A stretch of DNA of 64,000 bases from Sulfuricurvum sp. Its GTDB lineage: Bacteria; Campylobacterota; Campylobacteria; Campylobacterales; Sulfurimonadaceae. Of the stretch, positions 27,901 to 35,904 are shown piece by piece. The translations under genes were made by a program, and so were the position numbers. Positions within the stretch are counted from its first letter, which is position 1; each line of letters starts with the position of its first letter. The notes under the pieces were generated by a model. It made no database searches. It was not told the DNA's origin and worked only from the letters and a program-made list of their open reading frames with translations. The stretch spans positions 248,001 through 312,000 of the forward strand of contig JAQTLL010000002.1 of NCBI GenBank assembly GCA_028714915.1, written 5' to 3'.

Positions 27901-27988
27901 CTTGGGCGGATTGGTTACCTCTACGATTCTGACCCTTTTGATTTTACCGCCAGCCTTTAAAATGGTTTATCTAAGGAGGAAACAATGA
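24929..27988 (+). CDS. Heavy-metal efflux RND pump (CzcA/CusA family)
   Basis: 1019 aa, proton-driven inner-membrane pump. TM1 is near 12-30, large periplasmic loops lie at about 33-330 and 555-850, with TM2-6 and TM8-12 blocks after each. TM4 carries GMLVDSAVVVVEN, the proton-relay motif of the HME subfamily; FPDISSTQVKI and SKYGIADVTIDF are also typical of HME pumps. The exact metal cannot be read from the sequence: the motif is neither the classical zinc nor the classical copper form. TAATG coupling with the adaptor gene. Followed by DUF3240 with a 4 nt overlap. Confidence 0.93.
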   Translation: MLNSIIEFSLKQRLVVILLSLALFSYGVYSFFKIPIDAFPDISSTQVKIIMKAPGMTPEEVESRVVKPLEAELLGLENERLLKSTSKYGIADVTIDFIDGSDIYRARAQVAEKLGAILPNLPKGVSGGMAPITTPLGEAFMFTIEGDISQKEKRELLDFLIRPALRGAKGVADVNALGGEARAIVVQPDFMAMRHLGIPLSTLQETLEKNLKNDGAGRIDEHEESFLVKVESGVKDPDEIANITIHSPNGPIRIGDFCEVRDDSRTRMGFVTKDGVGEATEGLVLTLKGANARETITQIKDRLQKLKQQLPEGVAIVPFYDRSNLIEKAVGTVSKALVEAIVLVIVLLMLFLGDIRAAIAVSVILPFSLAIAFLMMKYFGLSANLMSLGGLAIAIGMLVDSAVVVVENIFAQLSKNDSSLPKLHQVYRATKEVSIAVFSGILIIAVVFLPLLTLEGLEGKLFAPVAMTIVFALFGSLVLSLTLIPVVSSLILKSTPHEETRLGAFFARMYAPMLFFALHRPKTLFIGAILFLVISFSLFGVVGKSFMPTLDEGDIILGVETPPSISLDESKELNLAIQRSILAHVPEVQKIIARTGSDELGLDPMGLNQTDTFITLKPMEEWKAKNKEEIKAKIHDAIKDFPGISFGFTQPIEMRVSEMLTGSRGDLAVKIYGNDIETLNALSEEIAATLGKIKGSSEVFTTLNEGVNYLRVKPNRIESAKTGVDTAELGLFLKTALEGVTISELPIKNSRIPVLMRLDSEVSQDMELFKSLELPLSSGLSVPISSIAEIQSIEGVLKVDRENAERLSTVRANVEGRDLVGFVEEAKQKIDQNIHLPKGYHLVYGGQFENQQRAAAKLMTVIPVSIGVIFLILFFTFRSVSSTLLILLNIPFAVTGGIISLTLSGEYLSVPASVGFIALFGIAVLNGVVMVSYFNTLLKNGSAIDEAVHDGAARRLRPVLMTAFIAALGLLPLLFASGVGSEVQKPLAIVVLGGLVTSTILTLLILPPAFKMVYLRRKQ

Positions 27989-28272
27989 GTTTAAAAGGGA
28001 TGGACATCTATTTTGAGATGGAGAACAAAGACACCTTGGTCGATTTTTTATTGGCAAACGGGTATGATGATTTTTACTTTTTCCGTTGCAGTCACTATGG
28101 CGCAGGGGCATTTTTAATCAGTCCCGAAGAGCAGGTGAGTGCCAGACGTGAGTTTGGGCTGTTTCGTCTTTTTGTCAAAAACGAAGAGATACTATCCCTT
28201 GCTTCGTCCATCAAGCACGAATTGAAAGAGAAAACTCTTAAAATATTTAGCTATGAGGTTAATGAGATATAA
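27985..28272 (+). CDS. DUF3240 family protein
   Basis: 95 aa, overlapping the pump gene by 4 nt. The sequence DIYFEMENKDTLVDFLLANGYDDFYFF-x-CSHYGAG followed by a short ferredoxin-like second half fits DUF3240, a small PII-like protein often encoded right after CzcA-type pumps. A regulatory or metal-sensing subunit role is likely but unproven. One Cys and several His residues (near 31-35 and 73) could bind metal. Confidence 0.75.
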   Translation: MSLKGMDIYFEMENKDTLVDFLLANGYDDFYFFRCSHYGAGAFLISPEEQVSARREFGLFRLFVKNEEILSLASSIKHELKEKTLKIFSYEVNEI

Positions 28273-28917
28273 ATGCGAATATTGATTGCGGATGATGAAA
28301 AAGAGCTTTTGGAATTGCTGAAACTCTCGTTAGAGGGGGAGTGGATCGTGGATACGGTCTCATCAATCGATGAAGCCAAAGCTCATTTAGACGCCTACCA
28401 TTATCAGGTCGTTCTTTTCGACCGTACGTTTAGCGGTGTCGATAGAGTCCGTGAACTCATCCGTTATGCCAAACAAAAGAATCACCAACAAGCCGTATTG
28501 GTGTTGAGCGCACTCGGAAGTGTCGATGAAAAGGTACAGGGACTCGAATTCGGAGCAGATGATTATCTTGAAAAACCCTTTGATCTTAAAGAGCTTCGTG
28601 CTCGTATTATCGCACTGAGCCGCCGTTTTTCACCAAAAATCAAGCAGTTTGAAGGGATTGAAATCGATCTCTTGCACCAGAGCATTGTAAAGGATGGAAG
28701 AGTCATTACTCTCAGTAAGAATGAACATGCCCTTTTGTTTTACCTTCTCTCTCGGGGATCGGTTGCCTCGCGTGAAGAGATTATGGACGGACTGTACGAT
28801 AATCCGAAAAATGTTACTCAAAACGCAGTTGACGAATTGGTTGCGAGGCTTCGTAAAAAACTTCACCCCTCTCTTATTAAAACGATCAAAACGCGGGGAT
28901 ATATCATTGAGAGTTAG
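28273..28917 (+). CDS. OmpR-family response regulator of the efflux operon
   Basis: 214 aa, ATG directly after the DUF3240 stop. Receiver: ADDEKE, phospho-acceptor Asp50 in LFDRTFSG, Lys in EKPFDLKE. Winged-helix output with SKNEHALLFYLLSRG and VDELVARLRKKL. It is the regulator expected to switch the metal pump on. Closest in style to CusR/CopR. Overlaps the kinase gene by 11 nt. Confidence 0.9.
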   Translation: MRILIADDEKELLELLKLSLEGEWIVDTVSSIDEAKAHLDAYHYQVVLFDRTFSGVDRVRELIRYAKQKNHQQAVLVLSALGSVDEKVQGLEFGADDYLEKPFDLKELRARIIALSRRFSPKIKQFEGIEIDLLHQSIVKDGRVITLSKNEHALLFYLLSRGSVASREEIMDGLYDNPKNVTQNAVDELVARLRKKLHPSLIKTIKTRGYIIES

Positions 28918-30115
28918 ACAAAGCGGATCATTAAAGATAAAAATAGCCCTTTTGTTTGCATTACTGATTGCTATTGCTTTTAGTATTAATTGGGAAGTCG
29001 CGATGGAAACCATACGAGGAGAAAAAATTGAGGATGTGGAAAAAGTACTCCATCACATTTTAAGCGAGAGTGTGGATGAGTACATTTCTGAGCCTCTTGA
29101 TTCTTACAGCGATCTCTCCTTTTTGTATGCAATTCCCCATAACCAAATGATTTTGCACGATTCTGAAGTGAGTCATTTACAATTTTTGATTTCCAAGACG
29201 CCCTATTTCGTCCATCAAAATACAATAAGTGCCTCTGTCCAACTCCGAGGCGGTCTTTATCTTAATGCCATCAGCGATGATCTAAAAGTCCGATTATCAG
29301 TACATAAATATGGTGAAAAACTTATTTTTAGGTATATTTATTCTCTTTTGACCATTTTGGTCATTAGCATTTTTTTATTACACTATTACATGAAACCTTT
29401 AGGAATCTTGGCACGAAAAACACGGGATTGGAAGAACGATGATCCGTTTGAGTTTTCATTAAACAGCCCGGGTAAAGAGATTGAAGAGGTATCGGATGCT
29501 TTTAGTGCGTTGATCCGTCGGCTTGAGGGGTTTCGAACCAAAGAGAAAGAGCTCTTCAAAGAGGCAGCACATGAACTTAAAACGCCGCTGGCATTGATGC
29601 GTTCACGATTGGATGTCTATGAGAGTAGCCAGCGGTATGAAAAAACGAAATTTGTCACCGATTTGGGTAAAGATATTGAGAGGCTTACGAGTGAATTAAA
29701 AAATGTCCTTTTTTTAGAGAGCTCTGATTTTGAAGATCCGGTAACCCTTAATATTAATACTGCCTTGCAGTCTATTGTTGATAAAGTAGACATCCTTGCG
29801 AAACGAAAAAAACTGTTTATTCAGCTGCCTGCCCAAAGTTTTACCGTTACTACGCCTGAAAAATTACTCAATAAAGTTCTCACAGCTTTGATTGAAAATG
29901 CTATGACGTATGCCACTGAAAATAGCCAAATTGATATAGAGATCGATCAACTCTCGCGAACCGTTACCATAGCCAACCGTTCTGGCGATGAAAAATATCT
30001 TTTTAGCTCTAAAATAGGTCATAAGATGCTACTGAGACTTAGCGAGAAGCTTGATTTTACGTATGAAATCACCCAATACGCCTCTCGATACGCCATTACT
30101 CTTAAATTTTCGTAA
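28907..30115 (+). CDS. Sensor histidine kinase with degenerate ATP-binding domain
   Basis: 402 aa from a TTG at 28907 that keeps the first membrane segment; the open frame runs back to 28694 but only in the shadow of the regulator gene. TM1 is about 9-27, a periplasmic sensor follows, TM2 about 141-162, then HAMP-like linker and H box AAHELKTPLALM (His222). The N box is LIENAMTYA. The expected DxGxG and GxGL boxes are not recognisable: the region reads IANRSGDEKYLF and then IGHKMLLRL. Such kinases exist in this phylum beside metal pumps; it may bind ATP atypically or act mainly as a phosphatase. Confidence 0.85.
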   Translation: MRVRQSGSLKIKIALLFALLIAIAFSINWEVAMETIRGEKIEDVEKVLHHILSESVDEYISEPLDSYSDLSFLYAIPHNQMILHDSEVSHLQFLISKTPYFVHQNTISASVQLRGGLYLNAISDDLKVRLSVHKYGEKLIFRYIYSLLTILVISIFLLHYYMKPLGILARKTRDWKNDDPFEFSLNSPGKEIEEVSDAFSALIRRLEGFRTKEKELFKEAAHELKTPLALMRSRLDVYESSQRYEKTKFVTDLGKDIERLTSELKNVLFLESSDFEDPVTLNINTALQSIVDKVDILAKRKKLFIQLPAQSFTVTTPEKLLNKVLTALIENAMTYATENSQIDIEIDQLSRTVTIANRSGDEKYLFSSKIGHKMLLRLSEKLDFTYEITQYASRYAITLKFS

Positions 30116-30120
30116 GCACT

Positions 30121-30129
30121 TGTTATAAT
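30121..30129 (+). promoter_or_regulatory. Extended -10 promoter of the PssA-like gene
   Basis: TGTTATAAT, 31 nt before the ATG and directly after the stop of the efflux kinase gene. It makes the phosphatidyltransferase gene independent of the metal-efflux operon. Confidence 0.6.
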
Positions 30130-30160
30130 AACGGTATTTATCTCTCTTAACAGGAATACG

Positions 30161-30709
30161 ATGCAATTTTTATGGCGTTCAACGAGTCACTTTAACCTCG
30201 CCAACTTAGTGACGATGGCAAACATCACGTGCGGTCTTCTCGCTACTTATTTTATTACCCAAAATTATTTTATGATCGCCGTACTCCTCGCATGGATGGG
30301 AGGAGCATTCGACATCATCGATGGTAAAATCGCCCGTAAATTTGGTCTCTCCAATGAATTCGGAATTCAGCTCGACTCCTTCGCCGATTTTCTCAGCTTC
30401 GTCCTTGTCCCGACCTTTTTTATCTTCCAGTCGGTCTATACCAATCTCACAGGGCTACCCCTCATTATCACCTCTATCGCATCGATCTATTACGTCATCA
30501 GCGGTCTACGCCGTTTGATTCAATTTAATATCAATGCCGATGTCGGAGAAGTTGCAAAATACTTTACAGGGGTTCCGACACCGCTGGGGGCAATTTTATT
30601 GTGGCTGACGTGGCTGGGTTCAGGATTTATCGGATGGATGGGGGTGCTCGCCCTGATGATTATTATCGGAGTGTTACTCAATTCTAAGGTGAAGATTCCG
30701 CACCTTTAA
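30161..30709 (+). CDS. CDP-alcohol phosphatidyltransferase (PssA-like)
   Basis: 182 aa integral membrane enzyme. The CDP-alcohol signature D-G-x2-A-R-x8-G-x3-D-x3-D is complete: D54 G55, A58 R59, G68, D72, D76. About five to six membrane helices. The N-terminus NLANLVTMANITCGL fits the phosphatidylserine-synthase branch, but short size (PssA is usually about 230-260 aa) leaves archaetidylserine-like or other head-group transferases possible. Extended -10 promoter at 30121-30129 with a ribosome site ACAGGA before the ATG. Monocistronic. Confidence 0.83.
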   Translation: MQFLWRSTSHFNLANLVTMANITCGLLATYFITQNYFMIAVLLAWMGGAFDIIDGKIARKFGLSNEFGIQLDSFADFLSFVLVPTFFIFQSVYTNLTGLPLIITSIASIYYVISGLRRLIQFNINADVGEVAKYFTGVPTPLGAILLWLTWLGSGFIGWMGVLALMIIIGVLLNSKVKIPHL

Positions 30710-30710
30710 T

Positions 30711-30738
30711 CGTCATTCCCGACCTGATCGGGAATCCA
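30711..30738. repeat. REP-like palindrome
   Basis: Core ATTCCCGA-N5-TCGGGAAT, flanked by GTC and CCA, in the gap between the PssA-like gene and the toxin gene. Same family as the element at 36661, in the opposite orientation. Confidence 0.6.
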
Positions 30739-30749
30739 ATATCTTCTAA

Positions 30750-31013
30750 TTATAATCCCAACTCACTGTGCGAACCAATCCGAACCAACTGTAAAATATC
30801 AACACCCACTTTTCGATAGATCAAAACGTAATCGGGTTTCACATGGCAATCACGATGATCGCTCCATTCTCCGCTGAGGGAATGATCACAGTATTTCGGA
30901 CTTAATACTTCATCATTAGCCAGTTTATACAGCACCTCGATTAGTGATGCATCCATTGTGCCATTTTTCTTGAAATCACGCTTGAACTGATTGGTATGCT
31001 CAATTTTTCGCAT
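30750..31013 (-). CDS. YafQ-family mRNA interferase toxin
   Basis: 87 aa RelE-superfamily toxin; the start is the ATG overlapping the antitoxin 3' end by 14 nt. Residues equivalent to the YafQ active site are all present: His44 in DHSLSGEW, His57 and Asp61 in CHVKPDY and His82 in GSHSELG. It should cleave mRNA on the ribosome when free of antitoxin. The gene ends about 15 nt before a REP-like palindrome. Confidence 0.9.
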   Translation of the reverse strand: MRKIEHTNQFKRDFKKNGTMDASLIEVLYKLANDEVLSPKYCDHSLSGEWSDHRDCHVKPDYVLIYRKVGVDILQLVRIGSHSELGL

Positions 31014-31263
31014 GCAAATCAGCCATAAGGGCATCGATAGAATTAAATGATTTAAGATTACCTTCACGTGCTTCACGCATTGCGGCAATCGTTTCATCAT
31101 TAGGAATCAAAGGGTCAAAAGGGAGTGCTTTTTCACGTGCAATACGAGTAAGCATGAGACGAAATGCATCCGATACACTCAAACCAATTGAGGCTAATAC
31201 TGCACTCGCTTCAGCTTTGGTTTGTTCATCGATACGGGCACGAACGACAGCATTGGCAGCCAT
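31000..31263 (-). CDS. DinJ/RelB-family antitoxin
   Basis: 87 aa. The N-terminal ribbon-helix-helix part (AVVRARIDEQTKAEASAVLASIGLSVSDAFRLMLTRIA) binds DNA and the tail (PFDPLIPNDETIAAMREAREG) should wrap the toxin. First gene of the pair, as usual for DinJ-YafQ, with an AAGGAG ribosome site. Expected to repress its own promoter. Confidence 0.92.
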   Translation of the reverse strand: MAANAVVRARIDEQTKAEASAVLASIGLSVSDAFRLMLTRIAREKALPFDPLIPNDETIAAMREAREGNLKSFNSIDALMADLHAKN

Positions 31264-31315
31264 AATGGACTCCTTGTATTGTTTGGGCTACATTGTAGCA
31301 CACATTAAAATAAGT

Positions 31316-31342
31316 ATGGATTAGCCGTTATAACTAATCCAT
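31316..31342 (-). terminator. Hairpin after rmuC
   Basis: Perfect 9 bp stem ATGGATTAG / CTAATCCAT, 9 nt loop, starting 4 nt after the rmuC stop and followed on that strand by ACTTATTTTAA. It separates rmuC from the toxin-antitoxin operon downstream. Confidence 0.55.
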
Positions 31343-31345
31343 GCA

Positions 31346-32728
31346 TTAAACAATAGTATATTCCCCATTTTTAGCTTCTTCAAAGCCTTTTTTGAGACTT
31401 TTAACAAGTTCTGCATCAGCCATTATTTCATCCTCTTCACTATCATCTATTACCGACGAAGGCAACATCTTCTTCGGCTTCAACCCCAGTTTCCGCATCG
31501 ACTCGACACGGCGAATCAAATTCCCTTTTCCAGTTGAAAGTTTATTCATCGCCCCTTCATAACTCTTTTGGGTACGTCCGATCTGCTCACCGATTTTTTC
31601 CATATCTTCCACAAACGCTACGAGTTTCTCATACAGCGCTTCCGCCGATTCAGCAATCGCTTTGGCATTGCGTTCCTGATACTCACTTCTCCAAATATGT
31701 TCAATCGTACGAAGTGTTACCAGTAATGTCGATGGGGAAACAACGACAATATTTTGTTCATACGCCGTTTTAAAGAATGTATTATCCTGCTCCAATGCGA
31801 GTAAAAATGCCCCCTCAATCGGCATAAATAGCAATACAAAATCAAGCGTCCGTACCCCGGTGAGCTGTTCATACCGTTTTCCGCTAAGTCCTTTGATATG
31901 ACTGTGTATCGAGAGAAGATGCTGCTTAAGGGCATGGGCACGCTCTTCGTCATTGTCGGCACGGATAAAAGCATCGTAAGCAACCAATGAAACTTTTGAG
32001 TCAATGATAATGTCTTTGTTCTGTGGGAGATGGACAATAACATCGGGGCGAAATTTCTTTCCCTCTTCGTCACTATAGGTATTTTGAGTTTCGTATTCAT
32101 GCCCCTCCCGCAATCCTGAATCTTCCAAAATCCGTTCCAGTACAATCTCTCCCCAGTTTCCCTGGGTTTTATTCTCTCCCTTAAGGGCATTGGTGAGGTT
32201 GATCGCATCTTCACTGAGACGCTCATTGAGGGATTTTAGGCGGAGGATTTCATCTTTGATGCTTTGACGTTCTTTGGCATCGTGGATAAACTGCTCTTTG
32301 CTCTGAGTGGCAAAATTGGTGATTTGTTCACGAAACGGCTTGAGTAACAGATCAAGTCCTTTTGTATGCGCTTCATCAAAGGTTTTGGCTTTTTGGTCAA
32401 AAATCTGAGTTGCCAACTGCTCAAACTGCCCTTTCATTTGCAGTTTCGCTTCATCAAGGAGACGAATCTTCTCTTCAAAGGCACGCGCCGATTCCTCATG
32501 ACGCGTATGCAGTACCGCAAAATCCCGCTCAAGTGCGTGATAATCGTTGTTCTTGCCTTCAAGTTTTGATTGAGACTCCATACGCACTTGATGTTCTTGG
32601 TTAAACATTTCTTGAATCTGCAAAGCGCGTGATTCCAACAAGGTGTATTCTTGACGGGATTGATTCCACATCCAGGCGAGTATTCCGGCAGCTAGGGTGG
32701 CGATTAGGGTTGTTATTTCATAGTTCAT
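31346..32728 (-). CDS. rmuC: DNA recombination protein RmuC
   Basis: 460 aa from the ATG at 32728, which begins directly with the membrane anchor (ITTLIATLAAGILAW); eight further in-frame codons upstream are unlikely. Coiled coil spans about residues 30-170, followed by the RmuC nuclease-like domain with QGNWGEIVLERILEDSGL, FRPDVIVHLPQ and DSKVSLVAYD. RmuC limits inversions at repeated DNA; its PDDEXK-like core is visible in RPDV...DSK. A hairpin 4 nt past the stop is a probable terminator. Confidence 0.93.
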   Translation of the reverse strand: MNYEITTLIATLAAGILAWMWNQSRQEYTLLESRALQIQEMFNQEHQVRMESQSKLEGKNNDYHALERDFAVLHTRHEESARAFEEKIRLLDEAKLQMKGQFEQLATQIFDQKAKTFDEAHTKGLDLLLKPFREQITNFATQSKEQFIHDAKERQSIKDEILRLKSLNERLSEDAINLTNALKGENKTQGNWGEIVLERILEDSGLREGHEYETQNTYSDEEGKKFRPDVIVHLPQNKDIIIDSKVSLVAYDAFIRADNDEERAHALKQHLLSIHSHIKGLSGKRYEQLTGVRTLDFVLLFMPIEGAFLLALEQDNTFFKTAYEQNIVVVSPSTLLVTLRTIEHIWRSEYQERNAKAIAESAEALYEKLVAFVEDMEKIGEQIGRTQKSYEGAMNKLSTGKGNLIRRVESMRKLGLKPKKMLPSSVIDDSEEDEIMADAELVKSLKKGFEEAKNGEYTIV

Positions 32729-32791
32729 GGTGTGATTATAGCCAACCACCACCTAAGGCGAAAAAAATATGGCATGGTGTAATATTTTTCC

Positions 32792-33205
32792 ATGAAAATA
32801 TCTCCAAATACCCAATGCCCATGCCACAGCGGTGAAAAATATAAAAAATGTTGTCAACCCTATCACAAAGGGATATTCCCCTCTAATGCCCTCAAATTGA
32901 TGCGCTCACGGTATAGTGCTTATGCTTTGCACCTAGCGGAATACATTATTAATAGTACCCATCCCAACAATCCTGATTATACGGATGAAACAACAATATG
33001 GAAACAAAGTATTTTAGAATTTTGTCAAAATACCCAATTTTTAGGATTAAAGATTAGTGAATTTATTGAGGGTGAAACGATTGCTTATGTGACGTTTGAA
33101 GCAAATCTCTCTCAAAATAGTATGAGAGAAAAAAGTCGCTTTTTAAAAAGTGAGGGAAAATGGCTTTATGAAAGCGGTGATTTTACAGATAAGGGTTCCC
33201 ATTAA
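32792..33205 (+). CDS. YchJ-like protein with SEC-C zinc motif
   Basis: 137 aa. The N-terminal SEC-C motif PCHSGEKYKKCC (C-x-C-type zinc site) is followed by LMRSRYSAYALH, the start of an NTF2-like domain; together they define the YchJ/UPF0225 family. Function unknown. ATG preceded by a weak site. The last 23 nt overlap the SUMF1-fold gene on the other strand. Confidence 0.85.
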   Translation: MKISPNTQCPCHSGEKYKKCCQPYHKGIFPSNALKLMRSRYSAYALHLAEYIINSTHPNNPDYTDETTIWKQSILEFCQNTQFLGLKISEFIEGETIAYVTFEANLSQNSMREKSRFLKSEGKWLYESGDFTDKGSH

Positions 33206-33989
33206 TGACCAACCGAAATCCAATGTCATTTGAAATAAAGTCTGGACGGGAATACCCACGAAACGAGCTGCGTAAGCATAAGTAACCCGTTTTATAGCTC
33301 CCACCGCGTCGAACTTTAAAGGATTCGCTTTCAAAACCGCCGATACGAGGACTTCCGTCACTGGGAGCCCCCACATAATTGGCAAAAAAATCGTCTTCAC
33401 ACCACTCCCATACATTTCCTAATAAATCATAAATGCCCAAACGGTTCGGAAGTTTTTCTCCTACAACAGAGGTGCGAATATTGGCACTGTACTCATACAC
33501 CGCATAATCATCCAGCAACGATTCAGAGTCACCAAACGTAAAACGGGTATTTCCCCCAGCTTTGGCTATATATTCCCATTGTGCTTCACTGGGGAGTGCA
33601 TAAAATAAACTCTTACCTTCATAGCGATTAATCAGTTCAACATACGCTTTTGCATCAAACCAACTCACCTGTTCGAGGGGATGGCGATGAGAACTCTCTT
33701 CTTCAACTTTATTATTTTTAAAATGAGAAGGATTAACCCTTGTTAGCTTATAGTACTGTTCTTGTGTTACTGGATATTTCGATACCCAAAATCCTTTTAG
33801 TTTTACCACGTGAGAGGGCGATTCAACATCTCCTCCTTCGCTGTATTGGGGATTGCGTCCCATCATAAACTCGCCGCCATCGATATAGAGGAATTCCATT
33901 CCAATAGAATTCGTAAAGCTTCTAGGCAGCTCAGGAATAGGTTCACTTACCGGCGTAATCTCAGGTTTCTTTTTTAAAAAATCGAACAA
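33183..33989 (-). CDS. SUMF1/formylglycine-generating-enzyme-fold protein
   Basis: 268 aa. The fold is clear: SIGMEFLYIDGGEFMMG, FWVSKYPVTQEQY, PVEQVSW-like PLEQVSWFDA, LPSEAQWEY, LGNVWEWCED and the end RRGGSY...FRGYSRP...GFRLV. Only one of the two active-site cysteines of true formylglycine-generating enzymes could be represented (LCLRSSF), so it is probably not a sulfatase-maturing enzyme but a member of the broad sugar/ligand-binding group. No signal peptide; the start MFDFLKKK is charged. No sulfatase gene nearby. Confidence 0.82.
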   Translation of the reverse strand: MFDFLKKKPEITPVSEPIPELPRSFTNSIGMEFLYIDGGEFMMGRNPQYSEGGDVESPSHVVKLKGFWVSKYPVTQEQYYKLTRVNPSHFKNNKVEEESSHRHPLEQVSWFDAKAYVELINRYEGKSLFYALPSEAQWEYIAKAGGNTRFTFGDSESLLDDYAVYEYSANIRTSVVGEKLPNRLGIYDLLGNVWEWCEDDFFANYVGAPSDGSPRIGGFESESFKVRRGGSYKTGYLCLRSSFRGYSRPDFISNDIGFRLVINGNPYL

Positions 33990-34057
33990 AATTGACCTTG
34001 TAAAATATAGTATTTATCTCTTCGTCTCCAAGTAGCATAGCAAAAAGCGTTCTCTAT

Positions 34058-34414
34058 TTAGCACCCCACCATCTCAATACAATCTTCCCCTTTGGGGATC
34101 AGACACAAAAAGACATACGCTTCTTCCCCCATCGTCTCATAACTGTGGGCAACACCTGCGGGGATGAAGAGAATATCCCCTGCAACTGCTTCAAATATTT
34201 CATCCCCACACTTCACGCTTGCCCGCCCTGAGAGGACATACTGCTCATGCTCAACCGTATTGGTATGATGGGGCATAAAACCGCCCGCATCGATGGTAAA
34301 ACAGCGCATCGCAAAATTAGGAACTTCAGCAAGTGAGAGAAGCATCTGCATACTCACCCCAACTCCAGCTTTTTGTGGCATAGGTTCAATAGAGTTTAAT
34401 TTTCGATGTATCAT
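34058..34414 (-). CDS. Cupin domain protein
   Basis: 118 aa single-barrel cupin. Motif 1 metal ligands appear in PHHTNTVEHEQYVLSG and motif 2 in DILFIPAGVAHSYE. Small metal-binding cupins of this type have varied enzyme or sensor roles; I cannot assign one. RBS AAAGGATAA upstream of the ATG. Lies alone between the SUMF1-fold gene and rho. Confidence 0.85.
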   Translation of the reverse strand: MIHRKLNSIEPMPQKAGVGVSMQMLLSLAEVPNFAMRCFTIDAGGFMPHHTNTVEHEQYVLSGRASVKCGDEIFEAVAGDILFIPAGVAHSYETMGEEAYVFLCLIPKGEDCIEMVGC

Positions 34415-34460
34415 TATTTATCCTTTTTTTTGGCTGTATTATCCCATATTTTCCTCAAAC

Positions 34461-34489
34461 TTGACAACCCTATCGCCATTGATTATAAT
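34461..34489 (+). promoter_or_regulatory. Sigma-70 promoter of rho
   Basis: TTGACA, 17 nt spacer, TATAAT: exact consensus in both boxes. The -35 box is normally weak or absent in this phylum, so this is a strong promoter. Leader to the rho ATG about 77 nt. Confidence 0.8.
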
Positions 34490-34572
34490 GTCACAAACCA
34501 AAAAGACTCTCAAGCAATCTACACCTTTCTTCTATATGCACAAAATTCACATACTCTAAGGCTTCTTTCATA

Positions 34573-35904
34573 ATGAGCGATAACGCAAAAACCCCTACTC
34601 CTCGAAATAACTCCAAAAACCGTACGCATACCCCAGTAGAAGGGTTCACGATTGAAGCCCTTAGAACAAAAACACTTGAAACCCTCCTAGAGATTGCAAC
34701 GTCTCTCAATGTTGAAGATCCAAACGAACTCAAGCGACAAGACCTTATCTTTGAAATCCTTAAAACCCAAGTACAGCAAGGGGGATTTATCCTCTTTACG
34801 GGTATTTTGGAAATTATGCAAGATGGTTACGGTTTTTTACGTGCTGTCGACCAAGGTTTCAGCGACTCCATGCACGATGCCTACGTTTCAAGCACCCAAA
34901 TTCGCCGTTTTGCACTACGTAATGGGGACATCGTTACGGGACAAGTACGTGCACCTAAAGATCAGGAACGCTATTACGCCCTTCTAAAAGTCGAAGCAAT
35001 CAACTATCTTCCGCCTGAAGAGTCTAAAAAACGTCCTTTATTTGAAAATCTTACTCCTCTTTATGCACTAGAACAGCTCAAGCTTGAGTACCAACCAACC
35101 CATCTAACAGGTCGGATGATGGATCTGTTTTGTCCGGTTGGTAAAGGGCAACGCGGTCTCGTTGTTGCCCCTCCGCGCTCAGGAAAAACAGAGCTTTTAA
35201 AAGAAATCGCTCATGGTATTACCAACAACCATCCCGAAGCAGAGCTTATGGTATTGCTTGTTGATGAACGTCCCGAAGAGGTAACCGATATGGAGCGTTC
35301 CGTCAAAGGTGAAGTCTACAGTTCAACCTTTGATGAGCCTGCTAAAAATCACGTTAAAGTCGCTGAAATGGTCATCGAGCGAGCCAAACGTCGTGTAGAA
35401 CTGGGTAAAGATGTTGTTATCTTACTCGACTCCATCACCCGTCTTGCCCGTGCTTACAATACCGTGACTCCAAGTAGCGGAAAAGTCCTTTCAGGGGGAG
35501 TCGATGCCAATGCATTGCACAAACCAAAACGGTTTTTTGGTGCAGCACGTAACATCGAAAATGGGGGAAGTTTGACCATTATTGCTACGGCACTGGTCGA
35601 AACAGGCAGCAAAATGGACGAAGTTATTTTTGAAGAGTTCAAAGGGACAGGTAACTCCGAGGTCGTTCTCAGCCGTAAGATTTCAGAGCGCCGCATCTAT
35701 CCTGCGATCGATATTCTCAAATCGGGCACTCGTAAAGAGGAGCTTCTTTTAGGTGCCGATGTTCTTCAAAAAGTATTTGTTTTGCGTTCTATGCTGCACA
35801 AACAAGAGGATGAAGTCGAAGCATTGCGTTTCCTCTACAACACCATGCTCAAGAGCAAAAGCAACACCGAATTTCTTGACAGCATGAACGAGTCGAATAA
35901 ATAA
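34573..35904 (+). CDS. rho: Transcription termination factor Rho
   Basis: 443 aa hexameric RNA helicase. N-terminal helix bundle, cold-shock-like RNA-binding domain with [10 protein letters not shown] and [12 protein letters not shown], then RecA core with Walker A PPRSGKTE (about 200-207), [12 protein letters not shown] and the Q/R-loop region [21 protein letters not shown]. The first 30 residues are a hydrophilic extension. A consensus-quality promoter lies at 34461-34489, leaving a leader of about 77 nt. The stop overlaps murI by 1 nt (TAATG). Confidence 0.97.
   Translation: MSDNAKTPTPRNNSKNRTHTPVEGFTIEALRTKTLETLLEIATSLNVEDPNELKRQDLIFEILKTQVQQGGFILFTGILEIMQDGYGFLRAVDQGFSDSMHDAYVSSTQIRRFALRNGDIVTGQVRAPKDQERYYALLKVEAINYLPPEESKKRPLFENLTPLYALEQLKLEYQPTHLTGRMMDLFCPVGKGQRGLVVAPPRSGKTELLKEIAHGITNNHPEAELMVLLVDERPEEVTDMERSVKGEVYSSTFDEPAKNHVKVAEMVIERAKRRVELGKDVVILLDSITRLARAYNTVTPSSGKVLSGGVDANALHKPKRFFGAARNIENGGSLTIIATALVETGSKMDEVIFEEFKGTGNSEVVLSRKISERRIYPAIDILKSGTRKEELLLGADVLQKVFVLRSMLHKQEDEVEALRFLYNTMLKSKSNTEFLDSMNESNK

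Noticed and set aside
28694..28906. Upstream extension of the efflux histidine kinase frame
   Set aside because: Lies within the response-regulator gene in another frame; the kinase starts with its membrane segment at the TTG at 28907.
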